Shown: piece by piece, positions 1-7,900 of the stretch
Layout: each line of letters begins with the position of its first letter
Numbering within the stretch: position 1 is the first letter of the stretch
Assembly (NCBI GenBank): GCA_913031515.1
Contig: CAJWET010000020.1
Location: 1-16,111 of the forward strand
DNA: 16,111 nt
DNA from: an uncultured Acidimicrobiaceae bacterium
GTDB taxonomy: Bacteria > Actinomycetota > Acidimicrobiia > Acidimicrobiales > UBA8592
Direction: 5' to 3'
Translations under genes and position numbers: made by a program
Notes under the pieces: model-generated
Databases searched by the model: none
What the model saw: the letters and a program-made list of their open reading frames with translations, nothing else
Told to the model about the DNA's origin: nothing

Positions 1-97
1 TTTTCTCTTTGAATTCGTTCAAAATAATTTTGTCTTTTAACATTTTCCCTTTTAGTAAATGTAAGAGTAATTGCTCCTATCATCGCAACGAGGAGTA
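1..97. other. AT-rich segment without recognisable gene
   Basis: This left edge is AT-rich compared with the rest of the window. All three forward frames were read by eye and none encodes the expected N-terminal part of CoaD (a GxFDPxTxGH-type segment) or a recognisable upstream neighbour such as rsmD. The CoaD frame is closed by a TAA at 68-70. A short direct repeat TATCATC occurs at 78-84 and 96-102, just where CoaD similarity begins. It may be the end of an upstream region, a rearrangement or an assembly junction. Confidence 0.5.
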
Positions 98-514
98 TCA
101 TCCCAGATATTTGAAAAAGTGTATGTCTCCGCTATGTACAACCCGGCGAAAGAGGGGTTTCTTCCACTTGAACAGAGAGAAGAAATATTGAAAATGTGCT
201 TTTCACACCTTGAAAACGTTGTCACTATGAGCTCTTCAGGTTTGGTCGTGGAGGCTGCTCAGAGTATTTCTGCATCCTACTTAGTCAAGGGGATACGAGG
301 TCCAGCAGATCTCGAAAATGAAATCCAGATGGCTCAAACCAACAAAACAGTTTCTGGAGTTCAGACTTTATTTATTCCTGCTGATCCGCAACTCTCATAT
401 CTTTCAAGTAGATTTATTCGCGAGATTGCATCGCAAGGGGGAGATATAGCTGGGCTCGTTCCAGCAGCGGTTGCTGATTATTTGTCTGGGGGAACACAAC
501 GTGACCAATCCTAA
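71..514 (+). CDS. coaD: Phosphopantetheine adenylyltransferase, N-terminally truncated
   Basis: CoaD transfers AMP from ATP to 4'-phosphopantetheine, the penultimate step of coenzyme A synthesis in the cytoplasm. Similarity starts at about nt 98 (SSQIFEKVYV) and runs to the end. It includes the substrate-binding stretch LVKGIRGPADLENEIQMA and the C-terminal FIPADPQLSYLSSRFIREIA segment, which matches the SxISSS-type region of the family. The family is about 160 residues; here the roughly 24 N-terminal residues carrying the ATP-binding (T/H)xGH motif are absent. An in-frame stop at 68-70 rules out an upstream extension. The TTG at 71 is only the first possible start, without a convincing ribosome binding site. 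The gene overlaps the next start by 14 bp. It could be a pseudogene remnant or a product of a chimeric contig end; the identity of the remaining part is secure. Confidence 0.85.
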   Translation: MLLSSQRGVSSQIFEKVYVSAMYNPAKEGFLPLEQREEILKMCFSHLENVVTMSSSGLVVEAAQSISASYLVKGIRGPADLENEIQMAQTNKTVSGVQTLFIPADPQLSYLSSRFIREIASQGGDIAGLVPAAVADYLSGGTQRDQS

Positions 515-1109
515 TGAACCAAATGCAGAGAGTGAAGACGTGTTTGAACCTGTTACGCCTTACCAGGCTCCAGAAGTGGAGAGGCTTCTACAAACCCTGA
601 TCGACCTTGTCGAAGCGGCTCGTCCGGTACCTCTTTCCGCTTCTTCAATGATTAACAAAGATGAAGTACTAGGGATCCTAAAAGATATTTCGCTTCGATT
701 GCCCGATGAAATTAGAGCGGCCCGATGGTTGTTAAAGCAAAGAGAAGACTTTTTAGCGCGGACACAAAGAGAAGGTGATGAACTTATGGACTTAGCTCGG
801 GCGAGGGCTGGTCAGATGGTTCAAAGGTCAGAAGTTGTGAAAGCTGCTGAAGTACATGCCCGTCGGGTTGTGGAGGCAGCTGAAGATGAAGCACGTCGGT
901 TGAAACTAGAAACCGAAGATTACTGTGATCAAAGACTTGCAAGTTTCGAAGCCCTTCTAAACAAGACCATTCGCATAGTTTCTGATGGGAGAACTAAATT
1001 ACAGGGAGATCCTTTGGCAGACCTTACCGCTGCACACCAACCGCAAGAATCCTCTGAAAGTGATGGTCCTAATTTGTACGATCAGGATGAAAGTGGCAGT
1101 AACACCTAA
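501..1109 (+). CDS. SepIVA/DivIVA-like coiled-coil cell division protein
   Basis: This encodes a predicted cytoplasmic 202-residue protein with a conserved-looking N-terminal part (about 20-75, APEVERLLQTLIDLVEAA and a NKDEVLGIL stretch). A long charged helix follows (about 75-165), rich in Ala, Arg and Glu and expected to form a coiled coil. Its place between coaD and DUF177-rpmF matches the mycobacterial gene Rv2927c, whose product SepIVA is a DivIVA-domain septation factor, so I infer a role in septum or polar growth organisation. The GTG start at 501 was chosen because GGGGGA lies about 7 nt upstream; the frame is open further back to 471 inside coaD. It overlaps coaD by 14 bp and the next gene by 17 bp, suggesting translational coupling. 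The family assignment rests on composition plus synteny, so it is less certain than for its neighbours. Confidence 0.75.
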   Translation: MTNPNEPNAESEDVFEPVTPYQAPEVERLLQTLIDLVEAARPVPLSASSMINKDEVLGILKDISLRLPDEIRAARWLLKQREDFLARTQREGDELMDLARARAGQMVQRSEVVKAAEVHARRVVEAAEDEARRLKLETEDYCDQRLASFEALLNKTIRIVSDGRTKLQGDPLADLTAAHQPQESSESDGPNLYDQDESGSNT

Positions 1110-1638
1110 CTCTGAGCTTCCTCTGTGTTTCGACCTCCCGAAACTATTCCAAAAAGCAGGGAGCGCTTTGCTCGCCGTTGATTGGTATCTAGGGGATTTA
1201 TCAACAACGTATGCAAAAGCTCAGCATCTAGGCGGCGAACTTAGAGCTGAAAATTCAGGAGAAAAAGTCGTAGTAAGTGGCAAGCTTTTACTTAATTGGG
1301 AAGGGCCTTGTAGAAGGTGTCTCGAAATCACTGACGGAGTCTTTGAGGTAAATATTTCAGAAATTTATGAACAGAACCCAACCGAGGGTGAGACTTTCGG
1401 GATTCCATCAACTCAGACCCTCGATTTGAAACCAATGCTTACCGAACAGATCCTTCTTTCACTACCACTGACTCCACTTTGTTCGTCTGATTGCCGAGGT
1501 CCAATGCCAGAAGAATATCCGGCGAACGGAACAAAGGAAGAGGGCCAAAATTCCGTAATTGAAGAACGGATCGATCCAAGGTGGGAAGTGTTAGGGACTA
1601 TGACCTTCGATGAAAAAGAAGATAACTTAGAGACTTAG
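1093..1638 (+). CDS. yceD: DUF177 (YceD) family protein
   Basis: DUF177 proteins are almost always encoded just before rpmF and have been linked to 23S rRNA or large-subunit assembly. The signature is visible: GPCRRCLE (Cys73 and Cys76) followed by LDLKPMLTEQILLSLPLTPLCSSDC (Cys130 and Cys134). Bacterial members usually continue with a GLCPxCG stretch. Here this is GPMPEEYPANG, so the last cysteine pair is missing and any metal site would differ. The GTG at 1093 was chosen because AGGA at 1084-1087 sits 5 nt upstream; an ATG at 1087 and a frame open to 985 are alternatives. The predicted length is 181 residues. It overlaps the upstream gene by 17 bp and precedes rpmF by 82 bp. Confidence 0.85.
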   Translation: MAVTPNSELPLCFDLPKLFQKAGSALLAVDWYLGDLSTTYAKAQHLGGELRAENSGEKVVVSGKLLLNWEGPCRRCLEITDGVFEVNISEIYEQNPTEGETFGIPSTQTLDLKPMLTEQILLSLPLTPLCSSDCRGPMPEEYPANGTKEEGQNSVIEERIDPRWEVLGTMTFDEKEDNLET

Positions 1639-1720
1639 GTGAAGTACAGGTTTGCGGAACAAGGAACATTCTCCTGCAGACGCAACGGTTCTCAAATTTT
1701 TTCTGTAAATTGGACATACT

Positions 1721-1900
1721 ATGGCAGTTCCAAAAAAGAAAACCTCGAAGTCAAAAACTCGAAGTCGACGAAGCTCAGCATGGAAGCTATCTGCATCAAC
1801 TTTGAACAAATGCCCGCGTTGTGGATCAGCGCGCCGACCGCACCATGTTTGTGGAAATTGTGGATGGTATAACGGACGCGAAGCGTTAGAAGTTACCTAG
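1721..1900 (+). CDS. rpmF: 50S ribosomal protein L32
   Basis: L32 is a small zinc-ribbon protein of the large ribosomal subunit. The 59-residue frame begins MAVPKKKTSKSK, the classic L32 start, followed by a basic Arg/Lys/Ser stretch and a tryptophan. It then has two CxxC pairs, CPRC at 31-34 and CGNC at 44-47, which bind zinc, and ends NGREALEVT. The length is typical. A longer frame (1639-1872) overlaps it in another register and has no family resemblance, so it was discarded. The start codon has only a weak GGAC-like ribosome binding site. The gene sits between DUF177 and plsX, the standard bacterial arrangement. Confidence 0.97.
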   Translation: MAVPKKKTSKSKTRSRRSSAWKLSASTLNKCPRCGSARRPHHVCGNCGWYNGREALEVT

Positions 1901-1917
1901 GAACAAAAGGTTCACGA

Positions 1918-2916
1918 ATGAGCCCGAATACCTTACCAGTAGCAGTAGATGCAATGGGTGGTGACAATGCGCCGCTCGAAATTATCAAAGGAGCAGAACT
2001 TGCACTGGAGGCTGGCATCCCGGTGATGCTAGTTGGCCAACCCGAAGCGTTATCAGATGTTGAGGGTATTCCTACAAAGTTTGCTTCTGAAGTCATAGGT
2101 ATGGGAGAAGACCCAGCAACCGCGGTCCGTAAGAAAAAAGATTCGTCTCTAGTGCGGTCCGCTGAAGCTGTTCGCGATGGCGAAGCTATTGCAATGGTTA
2201 GCGCAGGCAACACAGGCGCAACTATGGCTTCCGCGTTATTGAAGATAGGGAGGATACGGGGCGTCTCTCGACCTGCCATTGCAACTCCCATCCCTGTTCC
2301 TGGGAGATCAAAACCAAATATTCTTCTAGATTCTGGAGCGAACGCGGAATGCAACCCAGAATGGTTGGTCCAATTTGCAGAGATGGGGGCTGTGTACGCA
2401 AGAGATCGATTCAACACAAAGAAACCAAAAATCGGGTTGCTCTCAATCGGTGAGGAGCCTAGTAAGGGTTCTCTACTTGTAAAAGAAGCATTCGGACTTT
2501 TGAGTGATCAAGATTGGCAAGAACGATGTTCGGGAGAGTTCATAGGGAATGTAGAGGGTAGGGATCTGATGAACCCAGATGTTGACGTGGTCGTGGCTGA
2601 TGGATTTACAGGTAATGTCGCGTTAAAGACGCTTGAAGGAACTGCAAAATCTATTGTTACTGCCTTGCTGGACGTGTTTTCTTCTTCTCCGGAAGCGGAA
2701 GAAGGGGCAAAATTACTAGCCCCTTCGCTCCTTCCTTTGTATGAAACACTTGACCCGGAATCCGTTGGGGGAGCGATACTTCTTGGAATTAAAGGCGTTG
2801 CTATGGTTAGTCACGGATCTTCAAAGGCCAAAGCAATATTCAATGCGATCGCTACGGCTTTCGAGCTATCTACCGACGAGCATGTTCGACATCTGGAGCA
2901 CGTAATTAAACGATAG
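1918..2916 (+). CDS. plsX: Phosphate acyltransferase PlsX
   Basis: PlsX converts acyl-ACP to acyl-phosphate, the donor used by PlsY in the first step of phosphatidic acid synthesis; it is a peripheral membrane enzyme. The protein (332 residues, typical length) opens with the family hallmark VAVDAMGGDNAP at about residues 8-19. It continues with the conserved MVSAGNTGATMASAL stretch, LLDSGANAECNPEWLVQFAEMG, and the VVVADGFTGNVALKTLEG region. The ATG at 1918 has AAAAGG 7 nt upstream, a good ribosome binding site. It lies 17 bp after rpmF, in the usual rpmF-plsX-acpP-rnc order, which places its acyl-ACP substrate carrier directly downstream. Confidence 0.97.
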   Translation: MSPNTLPVAVDAMGGDNAPLEIIKGAELALEAGIPVMLVGQPEALSDVEGIPTKFASEVIGMGEDPATAVRKKKDSSLVRSAEAVRDGEAIAMVSAGNTGATMASALLKIGRIRGVSRPAIATPIPVPGRSKPNILLDSGANAECNPEWLVQFAEMGAVYARDRFNTKKPKIGLLSIGEEPSKGSLLVKEAFGLLSDQDWQERCSGEFIGNVEGRDLMNPDVDVVVADGFTGNVALKTLEGTAKSIVTALLDVFSSSPEAEEGAKLLAPSLLPLYETLDPESVGGAILLGIKGVAMVSHGSSKAKAIFNAIATAFELSTDEHVRHLEHVIKR

Positions 2917-2994
2917 AAATTTATCTTTTGAAGCACTCCACAAAACAACATCTATCGCTAGACTCAACACTATCCGAGAATGAGAGTATCCATT

Positions 2995-3285
2995 ATGCCC
3001 GCAGAAACACACATGCAAGGAAACCCTATAGGTCGAGACGAAATTCTGAAGCTAGTCAGAGACCGTCTTGCAGAAATACTTGAGGTGGAGCCGTCTTCCA
3101 TCAAAGAAGGAGATTCTTTCCGAGAAGACCTTGATGCAGACTCCCTTGCATTGATTGAACTAGTGGAAGCGATCGAAGAAGAACTTTCTGATCGGTCTAT
3201 TGATTTCAGAATCGACGATGAAGATTTGGAAGACCTCAAGAGCGTTCGTGATGCTGTCGACTACGTCAATGTACGGTTAGGTTGA
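2995..3285 (+). CDS. acpP: Acyl carrier protein
   Basis: ACP carries growing fatty acyl chains on a 4'-phosphopantetheine arm. The attachment site DADSLALIELV is clear, with the modified serine at residue 50 counted from the start chosen here. It is followed by the acidic helix II and III region (EAIEEELSDRSIDF, IDDEDLEDLKSVRDAVDYV). At 96 residues it is longer than the usual 75-80 because of a poorly conserved N-terminal extension. The ATG at 2995 was chosen because GAGAG at 2982-2986 lies 8 nt upstream. ATG 2980 is an in-frame alternative with no proper spacing, and ATG 3013 would give a protein closer to the usual size. It lies 78 bp after plsX and 7 bp before rnc. Confidence 0.95.
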   Translation: MPAETHMQGNPIGRDEILKLVRDRLAEILEVEPSSIKEGDSFREDLDADSLALIELVEAIEEELSDRSIDFRIDDEDLEDLKSVRDAVDYVNVRLG

Positions 3286-3292
3286 CATTAGT

Positions 3293-4006
3293 TTGACGCT
3301 CGATAAATCTGAGAAATTATCTAATCGGTTAGCCTATGAGTTTAAGGATCCCGAGATTCTCCAAGTGGCCTTAACCCATAGTTCATGGTGTGCGGAGAAC
3401 AAAGGCAGTATCTCGAATGAAAGATTAGAGTTTCTAGGTGACGCTGTTTTAGGGATGGCGGTAACGCGCCATATTTATGACCGATACCCAGAATTGTCTG
3501 AAGGGAAACTTAGTCAACTCCGCGCTCTCGTCGTCAGTTCATCGAGCCTTTCGCAACTCGCTGAAGAATTAGGCGTCGGTCCTTGCCTTCTTTTGGGGAA
3601 AGGTCAAATAATTTCCGATGAAGTCATACCGCCATCAATACTTGAGGATGCGATGGAAGCAATCATTGGAGCAGTCTTCTTGGATGGAGGTTGGGAGGCA
3701 TCAGATGAGCTTGTCCTACGACTATTAGGCGAACGAATCGAAGAGAATTCGAAACGAAACAACGAAGATTTCAAAAGCCGCTTACAGGCTCTAGCTGGGC
3801 AGAGATTCTCAACCGCTCCCGAATATGAAATTAACAGTGAAGGGCCGGCTCATGAGAAGCGGTTTTTCGTAGATGTTTCCATCAATGATAGAACCCTTGG
3901 GCATGGCGAAGGCCGGAGCAAAAAAGAGGCTATGCAATTAGCTGCAGCACAAGCACTGGTTCGTCTCATGGATGAAGAACATCGCAACAGCGATATGATG
4001 CGTTAA
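3293..4006 (+). CDS. rnc: Ribonuclease III
   Basis: RNase III cleaves double-stranded RNA, including rRNA precursors. The N-terminal endonuclease domain has the signature NERLEFLGDAVLG at 42-54, giving Glu43, Glu46 and Asp50. It also has EGKLSQLR with Glu70 and the second acidic pair Asp119/Glu122 in ILEDAMEAIIGAVFLDGG, so all metal-binding positions appear intact. A double-stranded RNA-binding domain follows (about 160-230), ending with the GRSKKEAMQLAAAQAL helix. Length is 237 residues, typical. The TTG at 3293 is the only suitable start, because the family core (LAYEFKDPEILQVALTHSS) begins a few residues later; AGGTTG lies about 8 nt upstream. It follows acpP by 7 bp, consistent with co-transcription. 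Confidence 0.96.
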   Translation: MTLDKSEKLSNRLAYEFKDPEILQVALTHSSWCAENKGSISNERLEFLGDAVLGMAVTRHIYDRYPELSEGKLSQLRALVVSSSSLSQLAEELGVGPCLLLGKGQIISDEVIPPSILEDAMEAIIGAVFLDGGWEASDELVLRLLGERIEENSKRNNEDFKSRLQALAGQRFSTAPEYEINSEGPAHEKRFFVDVSINDRTLGHGEGRSKKEAMQLAAAQALVRLMDEEHRNSDMMR

Positions 4007-4028
4007 ATAGTAATCCCAAGAGGAAAAA

Positions 4029-4865
4029 ATGATCGAACTTCCTGAAGTTGAAACTATTCGAAGAGACCTAGACAGAGACTGTGTAGGGAAAAAAGTCAAG
4101 AATATTGACGTTAAAATTGCTCGAATTGCTGGGGGAGCAAGTAACAAATCTTCGATTGAAAAAAGCTTTGATCAAGAAAAAGTCACGTCGGTACGAAGAA
4201 TCGGAATGCTAATCTGTATTGATTTTTCCAATGAATTGAGCTTGATGTTCGGGCTTGGTACAGGCGGACAATTGCTGAGGGTCCCAAATAAAGAAGAAGT
4301 AAACTCTCGAACCGGAGTGGTTGTAGCATTTACGCAACAAGGTCAGCTCAGGCTTATCGACAACAATGCTGATGCAAATGTTTCATGCCATGAAACAGAG
4401 AATATTTTTGAGGACCGTCCTGAACTTTTGGAATTGGGTATAGACCCGATCGATAATCCTGTGACTTGGGGAGAATTTGCATATCGACTACATTCTCACA
4501 AATTAAAACTTAAAACACTCCTGATAGATGAGACTTTCCTGGTTGGAATCGGACCAATGTATGCGGATGAAATTTTGTTTGAAGCAGGGTTACGGTATGA
4601 CAGGTTGTCAGATTCGTTGACTACAAATGAAGTCCGTCGACTTTGGCAATCCATGGTTCAGACGCTTTACGATGCAGTGAAATATGGTGGCTCGAGCATC
4701 GAGGGTAGTTTTTTCGTGGGAATTACTGGCCAACCCGGTTCGTATCAAGACCATCACTCGGTATATGGGAAACATGGTGATTTAAGCCCTCGATCTAGGA
4801 AACCGATCGCTCGGTCAAAATTCGGTGGCGAATGGACATACTACTGCGAACAGAGCCAAGTCTAA
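4029..4865 (+). CDS. Degenerate MutM/Fpg-family protein, probable non-catalytic homologue
   Basis: MutM/Fpg excises oxidised purines such as 8-oxoguanine, using the amino-terminal proline as nucleophile. This 278-residue protein aligns over the whole family length: ELPEVETIRRDL at the start, GIDP, VGIGPMYADEILFEAGL, YGGSSIEG and HHSVYGKHGD. Key residues are changed. It starts MIELPEVET instead of MPELPEVET, so the nucleophile is Ile. The RRxGK lysine is Met60. HLxMTG reads GLGTGG. The DPRRFG intercalation loop reads DNNADAN. GxGNIYA reads GIGPMYA. The zinc-finger pairs CxxC...CxxC read SPRS...CEQS. AGAGG 5 nt before ATG 4029 fixes the start, so the proline was not missed by mis-annotation. 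The frame is uninterrupted. The sequence suggests loss of glycosylase activity; what it does instead is unknown. It sits between rnc and smc, where actinobacteria normally carry a true mutM. Confidence 0.88.
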   Translation: MIELPEVETIRRDLDRDCVGKKVKNIDVKIARIAGGASNKSSIEKSFDQEKVTSVRRIGMLICIDFSNELSLMFGLGTGGQLLRVPNKEEVNSRTGVVVAFTQQGQLRLIDNNADANVSCHETENIFEDRPELLELGIDPIDNPVTWGEFAYRLHSHKLKLKTLLIDETFLVGIGPMYADEILFEAGLRYDRLSDSLTTNEVRRLWQSMVQTLYDAVKYGGSSIEGSFFVGITGQPGSYQDHHSVYGKHGDLSPRSRKPIARSKFGGEWTYYCEQSQV

Positions 4866-4899
4866 TTTGGTAAAAAATAAAGTTACAAGCGTGTAATTT

Positions 4900-4913
4900 G
4901 TCGCTGCAGCGAC
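4900..4913. repeat. Perfect 14-bp palindrome before smc
   Basis: GTCGCTGCAGCGAC equals its own reverse complement. It lies in the 60-bp gap between the MutM-like gene and smc, with its right edge 12 bp before the smc start codon and overlapping the approach to the likely ribosome binding site (CTAGG, 4913-4917). It could be a dimeric repressor site or a small hairpin (5-bp stem, TGCA loop) that affects smc translation. A loose promoter-like pair precedes it: TTGGTA at 4867-4872 and TGTAAT at 4892-4897, with a long 19-bp spacer. The palindrome is directly visible; any regulatory role is inference. Confidence 0.55.
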
Positions 4914-4925
4914 TAGGTTCACCCT

Positions 4926-7900
4926 GTGTTCTTGAAATCGATGACATTAAAGGGATTTAAGTCCTTTGCTGATTCCACTATTCTTGATTTTGAGCCAGGT
5001 GTTGCAGTAGTTGTCGGGCCAAACGGGAGCGGAAAGTCAAATGTGGTTGATGCGATTGCTTGGGTCCTTGGTGCCCAAGCTCCGGCTTCTGTTCGTTCAC
5101 AGAAAATGGACGATGTTATTTTTGCGGGAACTGCGAAAAGAGCAGCTTTGGGGAGAGCTGAGGTTGCTTTAACAATCGATAACTCTGGCAAAGTGCTCCC
5201 AATCGATTTTGAGGAAGTGACCATAAAGAGAACCCTTTTCAGAGATGGGGAAAGTGAATACGCCATGAACGAGGTCCCTTGCAGACTTATGGACATCCAA
5301 GAGCTGTTGAGCGATACCGGTGTAGGACGCCATCAACACGTAATAGTTTCGCAGGGCCAAATAGACGCGGTGCTCAACGCTAAACCTGAGGAACGACGAA
5401 CAATAATTGAAGAAGCTGCTGGGATTCTGAAATATCGGCGTAGGAAAGAAAAATCTCAGAGGCGTTTAAAATCTTCAGAGGAGAATCTAACCCGTTTGCA
5501 AGATCTAGTTCGCGAAGTAAAACGGCAACTTAAACCGTTGGAACGACAGGCTGAAGCTGCTCGAACGCATGGGACGCTGGCATTAGAGTTGAGCACATTG
5601 CAGATCCATCTCGCAGGGAAGGAAATAGCTGCTTTGCGTGAGGCGATCAAAGCTATTCAAGCCGGCCGACAGGAGCAAAGTAGCTCAGAGGAAAGCCTTC
5701 GGGAGAAGCTCGCTGTTCTTGACTCCGAGATTGAAACTGCTGAGGACCAACTAGCCTCGACTGGGACAGGAGAGGCCAGTGATCGACTTGCGCATGTTGA
5801 AGGGTTGCGCGAGCGTGCGAGGGGATTAAAAGCCTTACTGTCGGAACGTATCACCGGATTACAACGCGAGCTTGATCGACGTCTCGACGGAGGGGTTGTA
5901 GAAACCTTGGAAGCTGAATCAGCAAGGCTTCAGGAAGAACTTCAGGAAACTTTTGAAAAAACTAAATTTCTTGAGCCTTCTACGTTAGAGGTTGCCAAGG
6001 CTGAGAAGCACTTGAAAGAGGAGAGGCTTGAGTTCCAACAAAAACTCTTCGAAGATATCTCCCCATATGGAGTTGAAGCAGCTGAGACCAGAGGGAAATT
6101 AACGGCTTTCGCTAGCTCTATCGAGGCACTTGAAGTTACTCGTACTCATTTACGTGAGAAGATTGTCACTTTAAATAAAGATGAGAAGAGCAGCAGTGAT
6201 CGCCTAGTTGAACTTGAAAACAAGATGTCGTCATTCAGCAAGGAAATAAGTGGGCTACAGAAAGAGATTGAGTCACTCTTCGAATCAGAATTGATAGCAG
6301 GAAGAGAAGAGAAAAAAGCGGAAAACCTTTTGACTGAGGCAAAGTTAGAAAGTAAGGCATGGGTAGCAAGGGCAGATGCTTTGTCAGAAGCACTTGATGA
6401 AGTCAGAAAATCCAGCGGAGTAGAGGAAATCTCAGAATTAGAAGGTGTTATTGGGACGCTTCTGGAGCTTATCGAAATTGACGACGGATGGGAAGCCGCC
6501 TTCGAAGCTGCTCTTGGGCAAAGTATGGCATCTGTTGTTGTAAGAGATATTGAAACCGCGAAACGAGCGTTGGAGGTGCTACGAGCTGGAGAATTTTCCG
6601 GTGGCGTGATTGCTGTGGATGGATTAAGGGAATCAGGCACTGTCGGGACGTTACGGACTCATGTACATGCAGGGATGCCACTAGTAGAAGATCTTCTTGA
6701 TGGTTTGATCGGCGGCGTAAATGTAGTAGATGATTGGATGTCCGGAGTTGTGGTGGCTTCGTCGAACCCTGCGGGAGTTTTCGTAACTAAAGATGGGGAT
6801 AGATTTGCCCCAGATGGATGGCGGGTAGGGACAATCGGGACAGCTGCGACAGGGAGTGCATTGGAAGAGGCGCTCAGTAAATCAGAAAAAGCAATTGCAA
6901 CGGTTCGCCAATTGGAAATAAGCCAAAATGAATGCAGGCGAATCCGTAAGGATGCCGAGAATGCGCTAGAGAATTGCCGAAATCGATTGCTGGAGACTCA
7001 AAGGGATTATGATGAAATTAAAGATGCCTATTCCCGAACTCAAAGTGACCTACGTGCATTGCGAGTAGAGGTCGAGGGGCTAGAACTGCAGGAAGCTACA
7101 ACTAGTAGATCGCTTGAAGGCCAGATTCGTATCCGAGAAGAACTGGGTAGTGGCTTACCGGAGTTGGAGTCATCGGAAGCTGAGGCATTAGAACGGGGCA
7201 GAGTAGCAGAAAAAGCCGGCCAGGAATTAGACCGGAAGGCAACAGAATTAGGAGAACGGCGGACAGAAATAGAAACCCAGATAGCTGCTAACGAAGATAG
7301 GAAACAATTTCTCGAAAATCGGCTAGCCGATTTAAATGAACGGTTAGAGGGTTATGCCATTGAGCGATCTGAAGCTACAGGCCGAAGAGTTCGACTGGAG
7401 AAAAAACTTCATCTAGCAGAAGCACTCCGAAGAATAGTGGAAGATAAATCAGAAGCGGTCGAAGAAGAACTGCAAGAACTTCGGAGGATACGCCAGGAAC
7501 AATCTGCAGCGGCACAAGCAGCTGTTGGAAAATTGAATACCTCTCGAAAAGCGCGTGCTGAAGCTGAAGCTGATCTAACTAAGATTCGTGAAGTGCTACA
7601 CCGTTCTGAACTCCAAGAGGCTGAATCCACACTGAAGTTAGAAGCGGCAGTGGATGGACTACGGAGAGACTTTGATTGTGAGCCGGGAATCGCCGTAGGG
7701 ACGGAATGCCCTCAACTTGAAGGCATTACTGCAAAGGCGCGAGTAAGGGAACTCGAACGAGAGTTGAAGATTATGGGACCTGTTAATCCACTTGCCCTTG
7801 AAGAATTTGAAGCGTTACATAGTCGGTATGAGTTCCTCACAGAGCAACTCGAAGATGTTAAAGAATCTAGACGCGAGCTCAATAAGGTCATCCAAGCTAT

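Noticed and set aside
1639..1872. A 77-codon + strand frame overlapping rpmF
   Set aside because: It is out of register with a perfect L32 protein (1721-1900) and its translation has no family resemblance.
1893..2417. A 174-codon - strand frame opposite plsX
   Set aside because: It is antisense to a textbook PlsX protein and shows Ser/Ala/Pro-rich composition typical of a shadow frame.
4029..4865. Explaining the MutM changes by a frameshift or wrong start
   Set aside because: Family similarity stays in one frame from the first residues to the C-terminus, and the ribosome binding site fixes the start at the MIELPEVET methionine.
5456..7630. Several - strand frames inside smc (5456-5650, 6146-6640, 7409-7630 and others)
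   Set aside because: They are Ser-rich antisense shadows of Glu/Leu-rich coiled-coil coding sequence, with no motifs or ribosome binding sites.
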